From an uncultured Prevotella sp. (GTDB lineage: Bacteria; Bacteroidota; Bacteroidia; Bacteroidales; Bacteroidaceae), in assembly GCA_902800365.1 (NCBI GenBank), contig CADCEF010000018.1:1-55581 (forward strand): a DNA stretch of 55,581 nucleotides, written 5' to 3'. Under the pieces are notes generated by a model. It ran no database searches. It was given only the letters and a program-made list of their open reading frames with translations, and was not told where the DNA came from. Position numbers and translations under genes: made by a program. This document shows, in pieces, positions 16,860 through 25,100 of the stretch (position 1 is its first letter; each line of letters opens with the position of its first letter).

Positions 16860-17414
16860 TTACAGTTGTATTCTTCTTGCACCTACATAACGCTTAGCAT
16901 AGCCTGAGTCTGTAGAGTTGCTGATCTTCACACCGCTATTGGTACTAGCGTGGATAAATGTGAAGTTCTGCGTAACGGGGTCAACATCAACCACGATGCC
17001 TACATGACCAACGTTTCGACCTGAACGTGGGCTTGTAAAGAATACAAGGTCGCCACACTGCAGTTCAGCGCGAGTGATTGGGGTATTGCGTGCATACTGG
17101 TCTCTTGATGATGCTCCGATGAATACATCTGTCATCTGTTTGTATACGTAGCTTGTGAAACCTGAGCAATCGAAAGCACTTGGACCTTTGGCTCCTGAAC
17201 GATAGCGTGTGCCAAGGTGTGAGAAAGCCTCACTCATCAGCATCTCTGTTCTTTCGAACTCCTCATTCAGATTGTCCTGTGGACCGTAGATGAAGTCGAA
17301 ATTGCCAATCTCTGCCTCTTCCTCATCAGGAGCCTGATCAGGATTTACCTTTCCAAGAGCCATATCACTCATAGAAAGCATAATCATAAGGGCAAATATA
17401 AACAATTTCTTCAT
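16860..17414 (-). CDS. NlpC/P60 cysteine peptidase, exported
   Basis: 184 residues with signal MKKLFIFALMIMLSMS. The NlpC/P60 domain at about 57-184 has the catalytic triad in order: C83 in FDCSGF, H137 in NVGHVGI, H155 in FIHAST. Such enzymes cut gamma-D-Glu-diaminopimelate bonds in peptidoglycan stems. The acidic linker (PDEEEAEIG, about 29-37) precedes the domain. It is the first gene of a two-gene unit with CapA. Confidence 0.92.
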   Translation of the reverse strand: MKKLFIFALMIMLSMSDMALGKVNPDQAPDEEEAEIGNFDFIYGPQDNLNEEFERTEMLMSEAFSHLGTRYRSGAKGPSAFDCSGFTSYVYKQMTDVFIGASSRDQYARNTPITRAELQCGDLVFFTSPRSGRNVGHVGIVVDVDPVTQNFTFIHASTNSGVKISNSTDSGYAKRYVGARRIQL

Positions 17415-17446
17415 TTCGATTGATTATTTGAAAAAGATTTCGAGTG

Positions 17447-17454
17447 CAAAGGTA
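17447..17454 (-). promoter_or_regulatory. -7 box for the NlpC/P60-CapA unit (TACCTTTG)
   Basis: Consensus TAnnTTTG, 33 nt upstream of the NlpC/P60 ATG. Confidence 0.65.
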
Positions 17455-17540
17455 AGAAAATATTTCAATATGCGTGCACGATAACAGTCTGTGTTAACAT
17501 AGTTTAGGGTTCTTTTGGATAAAGATTGTTTGCGTTAACA

Positions 17541-19724
17541 TCATGAAATTGCAGACCAGTTGATATTGGTTTTTCGCAGCTGGCGCAGTCTGTTCCAGAG
17601 CATAGAGAACTTGTCAGACTTGCATTCCGGGTCTTCATCAATTATCTTCTGGGCTTCATCTCTTGCCATCTGTACAATCTGTCCGTCGCGTGCGATATCG
17701 GCTATCTTCAGGTCGAAAGCCATGCCGCTCTGTTGGGTGCCCTCAAGGTCGCCAGGACCACGAAGTTTCAGGTCGGCCTCGGCTATGCGGAAACCATCGT
17801 TTGTGTCGCACATTATGTCGATTCGTTTGCGAGTGTCTTCGCTAAGTTTGAGTGGTGTGACGAGGATGCAGTACGACTGATCGGCACCACGACCAACACG
17901 TCCGCGGAGCTGATGTAACTGGGCCAAACCAAAGCGCTGGGCTTCGAGAATCACCATTACCGATGCGTTAGGAACATTCACACCTACCTCGATGACCGTT
18001 GTGGCCACAAGTATCTGAGTCTCACCGCTTACAAAGCGCTGCATCTCTTCCTCTTTGTCCTTAGGTTTCATACGCCCATGCACCTTGCTTAGTCTGAATT
18101 CAGGGAATGCTTCTTTCAATACCTCGAATCCGTCCTCAAGGTTCTTGAGGTCGCTTTTTGCGCTCTCTTCGATAAGTGGGAAGACTATGTAAACTTGTCG
18201 TCCTTCGTGTATCTGATTTCGTATTCCGTCGTAGAGCGATGTCATTCGCGAATCGAACACATGGGTGGTTCTTACGGGCTTGCGTCCAGGAGGCAGTTCG
18301 TCAATCACGCTCACATCCAGATCGCCATAAAGAGTCATGGCCAATGTGCGTGGAATAGGGGTGGCTGTCATGACCAGTACGTGGGGTGGGTTGGTGCTCT
18401 TGTTCCATAGCTTGGCGCGCTGGGCCACACCGAATCTGTGCTGCTCGTCAACTACTACAAAGCCAAGTCGTGCAAACTGAACGGTGTCTTCGATAACGGC
18501 ATGCGTACCCACCAGAATGTTGATAGTGCCGTCCATCAAACCCTCAAGCACTTCATCGCGACGCTTGCCTTTTACGATACCTGTAAGCAGGGCCACTCTC
18601 AGGTCCATATCCTTCAGGAATCCCATTATTGTCTGCAGATGTTGCTCTGCAAGTATCTCTGTTGGAGCCATGATGCAGGCCTGGTAGCCGTTATCGATGG
18701 CAATGAGCATCGACATAAGGGCTACAAGGGTCTTTCCGCTACCTACATCGCCTTGTAACAAGCGGTTCATCTGCCGTCCTGATCCCATATCCTTGCGTAT
18801 CTCTTTGATTACGCGCTTCTGGGCTCCTGTTAGTGGGAATGGCAGATATTTGCTATAGAAAGTGTTGAATACCTCGCCAACTTGCGAGAATATATAACCG
18901 CGAAACTTGCGGCGCTGGTCGCTCGCGTACCTTAATATATTAAGTTGGATGAAAAAGAGTTCTTCGAACTTAAGTCGCAGGCGGGCTCGCTCCAGGTCTT
19001 TGGCATTCTGGGGATAGTGCACCGTGCGCAAGGCTTCATCCCTGCTCATGAATCTTTGGCAACGGACTACAGGACTAACAGGACTATTTTTATCTTCATC
19101 GATTGAAAAAGTCCTAAAGTCCTGTAGTCCGTTGCTAAAATCATCCCCGTTGCTAAGAATGAATGGAGGGAGGGTTTCGGGCTGGGGTGGGAGCTTTTCG
19201 ATAAGCGTCTTGGTGAGTCGCTCGATGGCTCGCGAGTTGAGCCCGCTCTTCTTCATCTTCTCTGTAGTGTTGTAGTAGGGTTGCAGCCCCATCGATGTGA
19301 GGTCAACCTTTGAAGCATCATCTAAATCAGGATGGGTGAAGTTGATGCGATTGTTGAATACCGTAGGCTTTCCAAAAACCAGATACTCTACACCTATCTT
19401 ATAGTTCTGCTTGGCGTATTTTCCACCATTAAACCAAGTAAGGTCGCAGATGCCAGAGCCATCAGTAAAGTGTGCCACCACACGTTCTTTTCGAGGCCCC
19501 ATGGCAAAGGTCTCGAAACTCAGGATGTGTCCCACCACCTGCACAAAAGGCATGTCGCCTGTCAGTTCGTGGATGGTGTAGACCTTAGAGCGGTCAACAT
19601 ATTTATATGGATAGTACTCAAGCAGGTCGCCATAGCTTTCGATGCCAAGCTCATTGCTCAGCATCTTTTTGCGATTGGGGCCTACCCCAGGCAAGTACTT
19701 AATATCTTGATCAAGTATATCCAT
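17541..19724 (-). CDS. recG: ATP-dependent DNA helicase RecG with an in-frame palindromic-element insertion
   Basis: 727 residues. Branch-migration helicase that reverses stalled forks. The N-terminal wedge/OB region covers 1-180. The helicase core has Walker A QGDVGSGKT near 320, VVVDEQHRFG, MTATPIPRTLAM and a QLRGRVGRG motif VI. Residues about 197-223 (SNGLQDFRT then [10 protein letters not shown]) are not RecG sequence: they are the translation of a 77-bp palindromic element, between LPPFILSN and MSRDEALRTV, which are normally close together. The rest is uninterrupted, so the protein is probably functional. Adjacent elements separate it from ispD. Confidence 0.95.
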   Translation of the reverse strand: MDILDQDIKYLPGVGPNRKKMLSNELGIESYGDLLEYYPYKYVDRSKVYTIHELTGDMPFVQVVGHILSFETFAMGPRKERVVAHFTDGSGICDLTWFNGGKYAKQNYKIGVEYLVFGKPTVFNNRINFTHPDLDDASKVDLTSMGLQPYYNTTEKMKKSGLNSRAIERLTKTLIEKLPPQPETLPPFILSNGDDFSNGLQDFRTFSIDEDKNSPVSPVVRCQRFMSRDEALRTVHYPQNAKDLERARLRLKFEELFFIQLNILRYASDQRRKFRGYIFSQVGEVFNTFYSKYLPFPLTGAQKRVIKEIRKDMGSGRQMNRLLQGDVGSGKTLVALMSMLIAIDNGYQACIMAPTEILAEQHLQTIMGFLKDMDLRVALLTGIVKGKRRDEVLEGLMDGTINILVGTHAVIEDTVQFARLGFVVVDEQHRFGVAQRAKLWNKSTNPPHVLVMTATPIPRTLAMTLYGDLDVSVIDELPPGRKPVRTTHVFDSRMTSLYDGIRNQIHEGRQVYIVFPLIEESAKSDLKNLEDGFEVLKEAFPEFRLSKVHGRMKPKDKEEEMQRFVSGETQILVATTVIEVGVNVPNASVMVILEAQRFGLAQLHQLRGRVGRGADQSYCILVTPLKLSEDTRKRIDIMCDTNDGFRIAEADLKLRGPGDLEGTQQSGMAFDLKIADIARDGQIVQMARDEAQKIIDEDPECKSDKFSMLWNRLRQLRKTNINWSAIS
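19059..19135 (-). repeat. Palindromic element inside recG, translated in-frame
   Basis: 77 bp from GCAACGGACTACAGGACT to its complement. The recG strand reads it as an open frame encoding SNGLQDFRT...SPVVRCQ. The decamer CCGTTGCTAA at the element end (19,129-19,138) recurs at 19,147-19,156. Confidence 0.9.
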
Positions 19725-19739
19725 ATTTTTCTTTTCTTG

Positions 19740-19822
19740 GCAACGGACTACAGGACTGACAGGACTATTTTTGTTTTCATTTTCTGCGATAGAAAAAGTC
19801 CTTAAGTCCTGTAGTCCGTTGC
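19740..19822. repeat. Palindromic element between ispD and recG
   Basis: 83 bp with the same two arms. One end overlaps the ispD stop codon (TAG of the flank plus arm) and the other lies 15 bp before the recG ATG. Confidence 0.9.
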
Positions 19823-20550
19823 TAAATTAAAACTTCAGCAATCTTCATGTCGTAGGGGGTTGTAATCTTGATGTTCTCGCGATTGCCTTCTACAAGCGTT
19901 ATCTCGTAGCCATACGATTCTACTACTGAGGCGTCGTCTGTAAATCCGTCGTTATATGGTTGGCGATTGGCAGCCTTCAACAGCTGAATATCGAAAGTCT
20001 GAGGAGTCTGTACTAGTCGGTACTGATCGCGAGGAACAGTTTTAGAGTTCTTCTGGCAACGGACTACAGGACTACAAGACTTTTCTTGGTCATTAGTCCT
20101 TAAGTCCTGTTGTCCGTTGCTAATAAGCTGACGTACAGTCTCTACTACAGGAATCACGGGGATGACAGCCTTTTTTGTGCGGGCAGTCTCGTAGCAGTTC
20201 TTGATTACCTCGATGCTTGGGAATGGTCGCACACCATCATGCACACCTACCACGCCTTGTGCATCATCAGGAACCTTTGCAAGTCCGTTCTGCACAGAGT
20301 GGAATCGTGTCTGTCCGCCATTGGCCAATGTGTATTCCACATCGAAGTGGTACTCCTTGCATAGCTGATACCAGTACTCCTGCTGGGCTTCAGGTAATAC
20401 TAATATAATCTGAAGTTCAGCTGAGTATTCGCGAAATCGCTCCAGCGTGCGCATCAGCACAGGCTTTCCGCCTATAGGCAGGAACTGCTTTGGGATATCC
20501 GATCCCATACGCAATCCCTTACCGCCTGCTACTATGATAATATAGTCCAT
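19822..20550 (-). CDS. ispD: 2-C-methyl-D-erythritol 4-phosphate cytidylyltransferase with an in-frame palindromic-element insertion
   Basis: 242 residues; third enzyme of the MEP isoprenoid pathway, making CDP-methylerythritol. Nucleotide-binding [20 protein letters not shown] is at 9-28, VHDGVRP at 103-109, QTPQTF at 181-186 and ENIKITTP at 225-232. Residues about 144-166 (SNGQQDLRT then SPVVRCQ) come from a 65-bp palindromic element placed between VVETVRQLI and [10 protein letters not shown]. In known structures this is the beta-hairpin arm, an exposed loop. The frame is open throughout and the pathway is essential in most Bacteroidota, so the enzyme is probably active. Confidence 0.93.
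   Translation of the reverse strand: MDYIIIVAGGKGLRMGSDIPKQFLPIGGKPVLMRTLERFREYSAELQIILVLPEAQQEYWYQLCKEYHFDVEYTLANGGQTRFHSVQNGLAKVPDDAQGVVGVHDGVRPFPSIEVIKNCYETARTKKAVIPVIPVVETVRQLISNGQQDLRTNDQEKSCSPVVRCQKNSKTVPRDQYRLVQTPQTFDIQLLKAANRQPYNDGFTDDASVVESYGYEITLVEGNRENIKITTPYDMKIAEVLI
20056..20120 (-). repeat. Palindromic element inside ispD, translated in-frame
   Basis: 65 bp, shorter spacer than the others. On the ispD strand it is read in the same frame as the recG copy (SNGQQDLRT...SPVVRCQ). Confidence 0.9.
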
Positions 20551-20566
20551 ATCCTTTCTTTTTTTT

Positions 20567-20643
20567 GCAACGGACTACAGGACTAACAGGACTGTTTTTT
20601 TCTTCGGCGATTGAAAAAGTCCTAAAGTCCTGTAGTCCGTTGC
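20567..20643. repeat. Palindromic element between the DJ-1 gene and ispD
   Basis: 77 bp, very similar to the recG copy including the spacer GATTGAAAAAGTCCTAAAGT. It ends 5 bp beyond the DJ-1 stop. Confidence 0.9.
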
Positions 20644-20648
20644 TAAAA

Positions 20649-21218
20649 TTAACTCATCAGGTGTTTGAATCGCATACCCTCGGCAATCTGGTCTGAGGTC
20701 TGCTTGTCAACAAGCTGAGTGAGCAGCTCGTATGCGTATGGGAATGCAGCAGCAGGACCCTCGGCTGTGGTAACGTTGCCGTCAACAGTAACAAGGTCGC
20801 CAGTATATGTTGCGCCAGCTTCTGCCAGAGCCTTCTCGAATCCGGGATAACATGTGGCCTTCTTTCCGCTGAGCACACCAATAGCAGCAAGCACTACTGC
20901 TGGTGCAGCACAGATGGCTGCCACCTTCTTTCCTGCAGCAAACTGGTTCATCACTGCCTTGCATACACCAGTGTGCTGGAACAGATTGCTGGCTCCTGGC
21001 ATACCTCCAGGAAGCATCAGCAGGTCGGCATCGCTGAAGTCACCCTGTTCAAACATTATATCTGCCTCGATGTTCACTCCATGAGCAGAGGCTACCAATG
21101 GGAAATCCATGATGCTAACAGTTACCACATCAACACCACCACGACGCAGTACGTCGATAGGAATCAGGGCCTCAACATCCTCGAAGCCATCTGCCAGAAA
21201 AACATAAACTTTTGCCAT
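20649..21218 (-). CDS. DJ-1/PfpI family protein (YajL/ThiJ-like)
   Basis: 189 residues, cytoplasmic. Starts MAKVYVFLADGFEDVEAL, with the conserved Glu of the family at about 16. The reactive nucleophile-elbow cysteine is in AAICAAPAVV at about 106, followed by GVLSGKKATCYPGFE. The family includes chaperones, glyoxalase-like and deglycase-type proteins; the precise activity cannot be read from the sequence. First gene of the DJ-1, ispD, recG run, with a promoter at 21,249. Confidence 0.9.
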   Translation of the reverse strand: MAKVYVFLADGFEDVEALIPIDVLRRGGVDVVTVSIMDFPLVASAHGVNIEADIMFEQGDFSDADLLMLPGGMPGASNLFQHTGVCKAVMNQFAAGKKVAAICAAPAVVLAAIGVLSGKKATCYPGFEKALAEAGATYTGDLVTVDGNVTTAEGPAAAFPYAYELLTQLVDKQTSDQIAEGMRFKHLMS

Positions 21219-21248
21219 AATCTTCTAATTTTATTGGTATTTATGCTG

Positions 21249-21256
21249 CAAAATTA
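21249..21256 (-). promoter_or_regulatory. -7 box for the DJ-1-ispD-recG run (TAATTTTG)
   Basis: TAnnTTTG on the minus strand, 31 nt upstream of the DJ-1 ATG. Confidence 0.55.
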
Positions 21257-21299
21257 ATAAAAAATCCGCAAAATCCTTATAATCCGTAGGCTTTTTTTG

Positions 21300-21307
21300 T
21301 ATCTTTG
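21300..21307 (+). promoter_or_regulatory. -7 box for NAD kinase (TATCTTTG)
   Basis: Consensus TAnnTTTG, 20 nt upstream of the ATG at 21,327. Divergent from the promoter at 21,249. Confidence 0.65.
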
Positions 21308-21326
21308 CACCCAAAAGGTATAAAGA

Positions 21327-22211
21327 ATGGAACATCGTAAACTAAGATTTGCCCTGTTGGGTAATATTTATCAGGCTCGTAAATCGGCCAGCATACAGAA
21401 GGTGCTCTCTTGCCTCACAAACTTTGGGGCAGAGCTTTATGTTGACATGGAGTATTATTACTTCCTGAAAGACAACCAGCGCCTGGATGTTAAGGCAACA
21501 AAGATTTTCCACGATGATGATTTCGATGCTGATTTCGTTATTTCGATGGGTGGCGATGGTACATTCCTTAAGGCAGCAAGTCGTGTGGGCAAGAAGAATA
21601 TTCCTATTCTTGGTGTTAACATGGGCCGACTGGGTTTCCTTGCCGACATTAGTCCTGACGACATTGAGCATTGTCTAACAGCTCTTCATAATGACGACTA
21701 TGCTGTTGAGTCGCGTGCTCTTATTCAGATTGAGGCCGATGGTGCGCCTCTTGGCGATTTCAGTTTCGCCCTTAACGATGTGGCAATACTTAAGCGCGAC
21801 ACGGCTTCGATGATTTCTATTCGTGCAAGTGTAAACGGTCAGTATCTTAACACCTATCAGGCTGACGGACTTGTTGTGTCTACACCTACTGGTTCTACTG
21901 CATACAGCCTCTCTAACGGTGGACCAATCATAGTTCCAGGAACAAAGGTATTCTCGATGACTGCAGTTGCGCCTCATTCGCTTAATGTGCGTCCGATAGT
22001 ATTAGCCGATTCATCTGTTATCGAACTCGATGTTGAGAGTCGCTCTCACAATTTCCTTGTGGCTATCGATGGCCGCTCAGAGAAATGTAAAGAGGGCACA
22101 AGGATTACTCTCCGTCGTGCCCCCTACGATATCAAGGTAGTTAAGCGATCAGATCATCGCTATTTCAACACCCTCCGCGAAAAAATGATGTGGGGTGCTG
22201 ATACCCGTTAA
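21327..22211 (+). CDS. nadK: NAD kinase
   Basis: 294 residues, full length. Phosphorylates NAD to NADP in the cytoplasm. The GGDGTFLKAA motif with the catalytic Asp is at 75-84, followed by NMGRLGFLADI and the second conserved block DGLVVSTPTGSTAYSLSNGG. It has its own promoter with a very short leader. The stop codon abuts the stop of the convergent GH3 gene with no spacer between them. Confidence 0.95.
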   Translation: MEHRKLRFALLGNIYQARKSASIQKVLSCLTNFGAELYVDMEYYYFLKDNQRLDVKATKIFHDDDFDADFVISMGGDGTFLKAASRVGKKNIPILGVNMGRLGFLADISPDDIEHCLTALHNDDYAVESRALIQIEADGAPLGDFSFALNDVAILKRDTASMISIRASVNGQYLNTYQADGLVVSTPTGSTAYSLSNGGPIIVPGTKVFSMTAVAPHSLNVRPIVLADSSVIELDVESRSHNFLVAIDGRSEKCKEGTRITLRRAPYDIKVVKRSDHRYFNTLREKMMWGADTR

Positions 22212-24824
22212 TTATTTCACTACAAAATCAATTGCTTTCAGATCCTTATCCATCGATGAGGTTCCGTAAAGTATCTGATAGCGACCAGCCTTGGTTGCCA
22301 ACTCGTCTATCATCTCATCGTAGTACTCGAATGCCTCACCATCGAGAGTGATGGTAGCCTTCTTTGTCTCACCAGCCTTCAGGTTCAGCTTCTGGAATCC
22401 CTTCAGAGCCTTGATTGGTGCACCTGCGTCGTCAAGAGCCTTAACGTAAACCTGAACAGTCTCAGCGCCCTCGCGACTACCTGTGTTTGTGACAGGGATG
22501 GTAAGTGTAACCTTGCCGTTCTTCTTCATCTGCTTGGCAGAGATCTTAGCATCGCCAACGTTGAAGGTTGTGTAGCTGAGTCCGTAGCCGAATGCATACT
22601 GAGGCACACCTGTGAAGTAACGGTAGGTGCGATTCTTCATAGAGTAGTCGAGGAAATCAGGCAGGTCGTTGTTTGAACGATAGAAGGTTACAGGCAGCTT
22701 TCCGTTTGGATTGTAGTCGCCAAACAGAACCTCAGCCAGAGCCTTGGCACCACCCTGACCAGCATACCATGCCTGAAGTAATGCATCGTACTCGCCCTCA
22801 ACGCTACCAAATGCGATGGCAGAACCAGAGCAGTTTACGAAGATAACTGGCTTACCAGTCTTGTGCATAGCCTTAACCAGCATCTGCTGAACCTTTGGAA
22901 GTTCAATATCCTGCTTGTCGCCACCTTCGCCCTCCATCTGGGCAGAGATACCACCAATAATCACGATGGCATCAGCATCCTTAACCTCGTTGGCAAGGTT
23001 GGTGAAGTCAACCAGGTTGCGCTCGCAGATGTCGCCACGAAGCATAGCAAACTGTCCGTTTCCGTGTTTGTATTCGATAACCACATCGTAGGTCTTTCCA
23101 GCCTCTACAGGGAATGACTTATACTCTGGTTTGCGACCAAATCCAAAGCCAAAACCACGACGTCCACCAGCCTGAGCCTCTTCTACTACCTCGCCATTGA
23201 CCTTCAGTACGTAGCCGTTATCAGTGGTCAGGGTGTACTTCATCTCGCCAGTAAAGTTGGCAGTGTACTTACCGCTTACGCGAACAGACAGAGAATCACG
23301 ACTAACGCCCTGAGCAAATCCCCAAGCTCCGAATGTCGAGAAGTTCAGCTCGTTGAAGTATTCTGTCTTGGCTGGTTCGCCCTCTAATTCCCTGTTATTA
23401 TAGAATTCAACCTTCATACCCTTGCCATCGTTGAAGTCCTGCAGGTGGTGGATTGTTGCATATTCGTCGTTAAGCTCACAAGCCTTGTTGTAGATAATCT
23501 TAGCTCCAGGAACAGCAGCCTTGATACCAGAAAGCAGTGAGTGCTGATGAGCCTCAGTAGGAGTTCCGCCATAGTTTCCGTTCAGCATGTTCACATCGTC
23601 AGCATTTGGGCCAAGCACAGCCAGAGTCTTAATGCTCTTAGAGAGTGGCAATACATTGCCCTTGTTCTCAAGCAGAACCATACTCTCGCGAGCAGCCTGA
23701 GTGGCCATTGCATCGTTCTTCTCGCTGCTGATAACCTCAGGACCAAGATTAGCCCAAGGCAACATCTCTGCAGGGTCGAACATACCAAGCTCAAAGCGTC
23801 CCATCAGAGTCTTGCGAAGATGCTCGTCGAGAACATCCTCCTTGATGATACCCTTATGCAGTGCCTCAACCAAACTCATAAACACCTTTCCACACTCAAG
23901 GTCGGTACCATTCAGCACGGCATCTACTGACGCAGAAAGCGGCCCCTTATGAGTCTCGTGCTGACCTTTGTTATAGAAGTTATTGATGGCATCGCAGTCG
24001 GTAAGTACAATAGCATCGTAGCCCCACTTGTTGCGCAGGATGTCAATCAGCAGGCGGTCGCTTGTACAACAAGGCTTACCCTCAAAACGCTGATAGGCAC
24101 ACATCACCTCGCGCACGTTTCCTTTCTTAACCAATGCCTTGAATGCAGGCAGATATGTCTCCCAGAGGTCACGGTTTGTTGGCTCCACATTCATAGAGTG
24201 GCGTAAAGGCTCTGGGCCGCTGTGTACAGCATAGTGCTTGGCACAAGCGTGGGTTTTGAAGTATTTGTCGTCGTTGCCCTGCATACCAAGAACGGTCTGC
24301 ACGCCAAGCACAGCATTAAGATAGGGGTCCTCACCACATGTCTCCTGACCACGTCCCCAACGTGGATCGCGGAAGATGTTTACGTTAGGGCACCAGAAGG
24401 TGAGCTCTGGATTTCCAGGATAGTAAATCACACCCATTGGCACGTTGAACAGCTTTGGATCGTTGTGGTCAGTGCGATTCCAGTTGGCACGAGCCTCATC
24501 TGAAACCTGTGAGAACACATCGTAGAACAACTGGGCGTTGAATGCAGCAGCCATTCCTATGGGTTGTGGATAAACGGTGTAACCACCTTGGCGCACACCA
24601 TGACAAGCCTCACTCCACCAGTTGTAGCTTGGGATGCCCAGACGGTCGATAGATATCGACTTGTTCATCATCAGTCCCACTTTCTCTTCAGGAGTAAGTA
24701 ACGATAGCAGATTTTCTACACGTTCTTTGTAACTGAGCTTGGTATCCAGATAGGGGTACTTTGCCTGGGCAAACACACTTGTGCCCAACATAGCCATAAA
24801 GGCTAAAGTTAAGAGTTTTTTCAT
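22212..24824 (-). CDS. Glycoside hydrolase family 3 with inserted PA14 domain, beta-xylosidase/glucosidase type
   Basis: 870 residues, signal peptide ending SVFAQ, so periplasmic or surface. The GH3 N-terminal domain contains YNWWSEACHGV, typical of the xylosidase-like branch, KHYAVHSGPEP, and the nucleophile Asp in DAIVLTDCDA near 280. The second domain runs from about 370 and is interrupted by a PA14 lectin-like module at about 450-590 (VSGKYTANFTGEMKYTLTTD). The end is a fibronectin-III-like fold (VTNTGSREGAETVQVYV). It probably releases sugars from plant polysaccharide oligomers; which sugar cannot be fixed from sequence alone. Confidence 0.9.
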   Translation of the reverse strand: MKKLLTLAFMAMLGTSVFAQAKYPYLDTKLSYKERVENLLSLLTPEEKVGLMMNKSISIDRLGIPSYNWWSEACHGVRQGGYTVYPQPIGMAAAFNAQLFYDVFSQVSDEARANWNRTDHNDPKLFNVPMGVIYYPGNPELTFWCPNVNIFRDPRWGRGQETCGEDPYLNAVLGVQTVLGMQGNDDKYFKTHACAKHYAVHSGPEPLRHSMNVEPTNRDLWETYLPAFKALVKKGNVREVMCAYQRFEGKPCCTSDRLLIDILRNKWGYDAIVLTDCDAINNFYNKGQHETHKGPLSASVDAVLNGTDLECGKVFMSLVEALHKGIIKEDVLDEHLRKTLMGRFELGMFDPAEMLPWANLGPEVISSEKNDAMATQAARESMVLLENKGNVLPLSKSIKTLAVLGPNADDVNMLNGNYGGTPTEAHQHSLLSGIKAAVPGAKIIYNKACELNDEYATIHHLQDFNDGKGMKVEFYNNRELEGEPAKTEYFNELNFSTFGAWGFAQGVSRDSLSVRVSGKYTANFTGEMKYTLTTDNGYVLKVNGEVVEEAQAGGRRGFGFGFGRKPEYKSFPVEAGKTYDVVIEYKHGNGQFAMLRGDICERNLVDFTNLANEVKDADAIVIIGGISAQMEGEGGDKQDIELPKVQQMLVKAMHKTGKPVIFVNCSGSAIAFGSVEGEYDALLQAWYAGQGGAKALAEVLFGDYNPNGKLPVTFYRSNNDLPDFLDYSMKNRTYRYFTGVPQYAFGYGLSYTTFNVGDAKISAKQMKKNGKVTLTIPVTNTGSREGAETVQVYVKALDDAGAPIKALKGFQKLNLKAGETKKATITLDGEAFEYYDEMIDELATKAGRYQILYGTSSMDKDLKAIDFVVK

Positions 24825-25008
24825 TTCACTGTTTGTTTGATATAGTTGTAATTGTTAGGAATCGCTGTATTAGTTAGATGCAGAAATTGATGAAAAGTTT
24901 AATGTGGGGATGATTTTTAGATATGTACGCGCGATGGGTGATGTGCTAAATAGTGTTAAGGAATGGAAGTTTTTTGGATAAAAGCTTGGAGGGTATTGAT
25001 AATTATCC

Positions 25009-25016
25009 TACTTTTG
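25009..25016 (+). promoter_or_regulatory. -7 box for the ABC/GntR operon (TACTTTTG)
   Basis: TAnnTTTG match. A CTTGG at 24,985-24,989 is a plausible -33. The predicted start point falls inside the adjacent inverted repeat. I see nothing else in 24,825-24,980. Confidence 0.65.
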
Positions 25017-25017
25017 C

Positions 25018-25041
25018 AGTGTACTATTAAAGTGGTACACT
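25018..25041 (+). promoter_or_regulatory. Probable YtrA-type GntR operator
   Basis: Inverted repeat AGTGTAC ... GTACACT (25,018-25,024 and 25,035-25,041) at the predicted transcription start. The half-sites AGTGTA/TACACT match those I recall for the Bacillus YtrA regulator (spacing 12 here versus 13). The operon's last gene is a YtrA-like regulator, so autoregulation is likely. Confidence 0.65.
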
Positions 25042-25057
25042 ATAACACAAGCTTAAT

Positions 25058-25088
25058 ACATTAAAGATTAAAGATTAAACATTAAAAT
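25058..25088 (+). repeat. ATTAAA(C/G) heptad leader
   Basis: Four tandem ATTAAAG/ATTAAAC units just upstream of the ATG at 25,101. Confidence 0.6.
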
Positions 25089-25100
25089 ATTGATAGGATT

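Noticed and set aside
10622-20643. The regularly recurring palindromes as a CRISPR array
   Set aside because: The copies are dispersed, have no uniform spacers and no cas genes; they are inverted, not direct, repeats.
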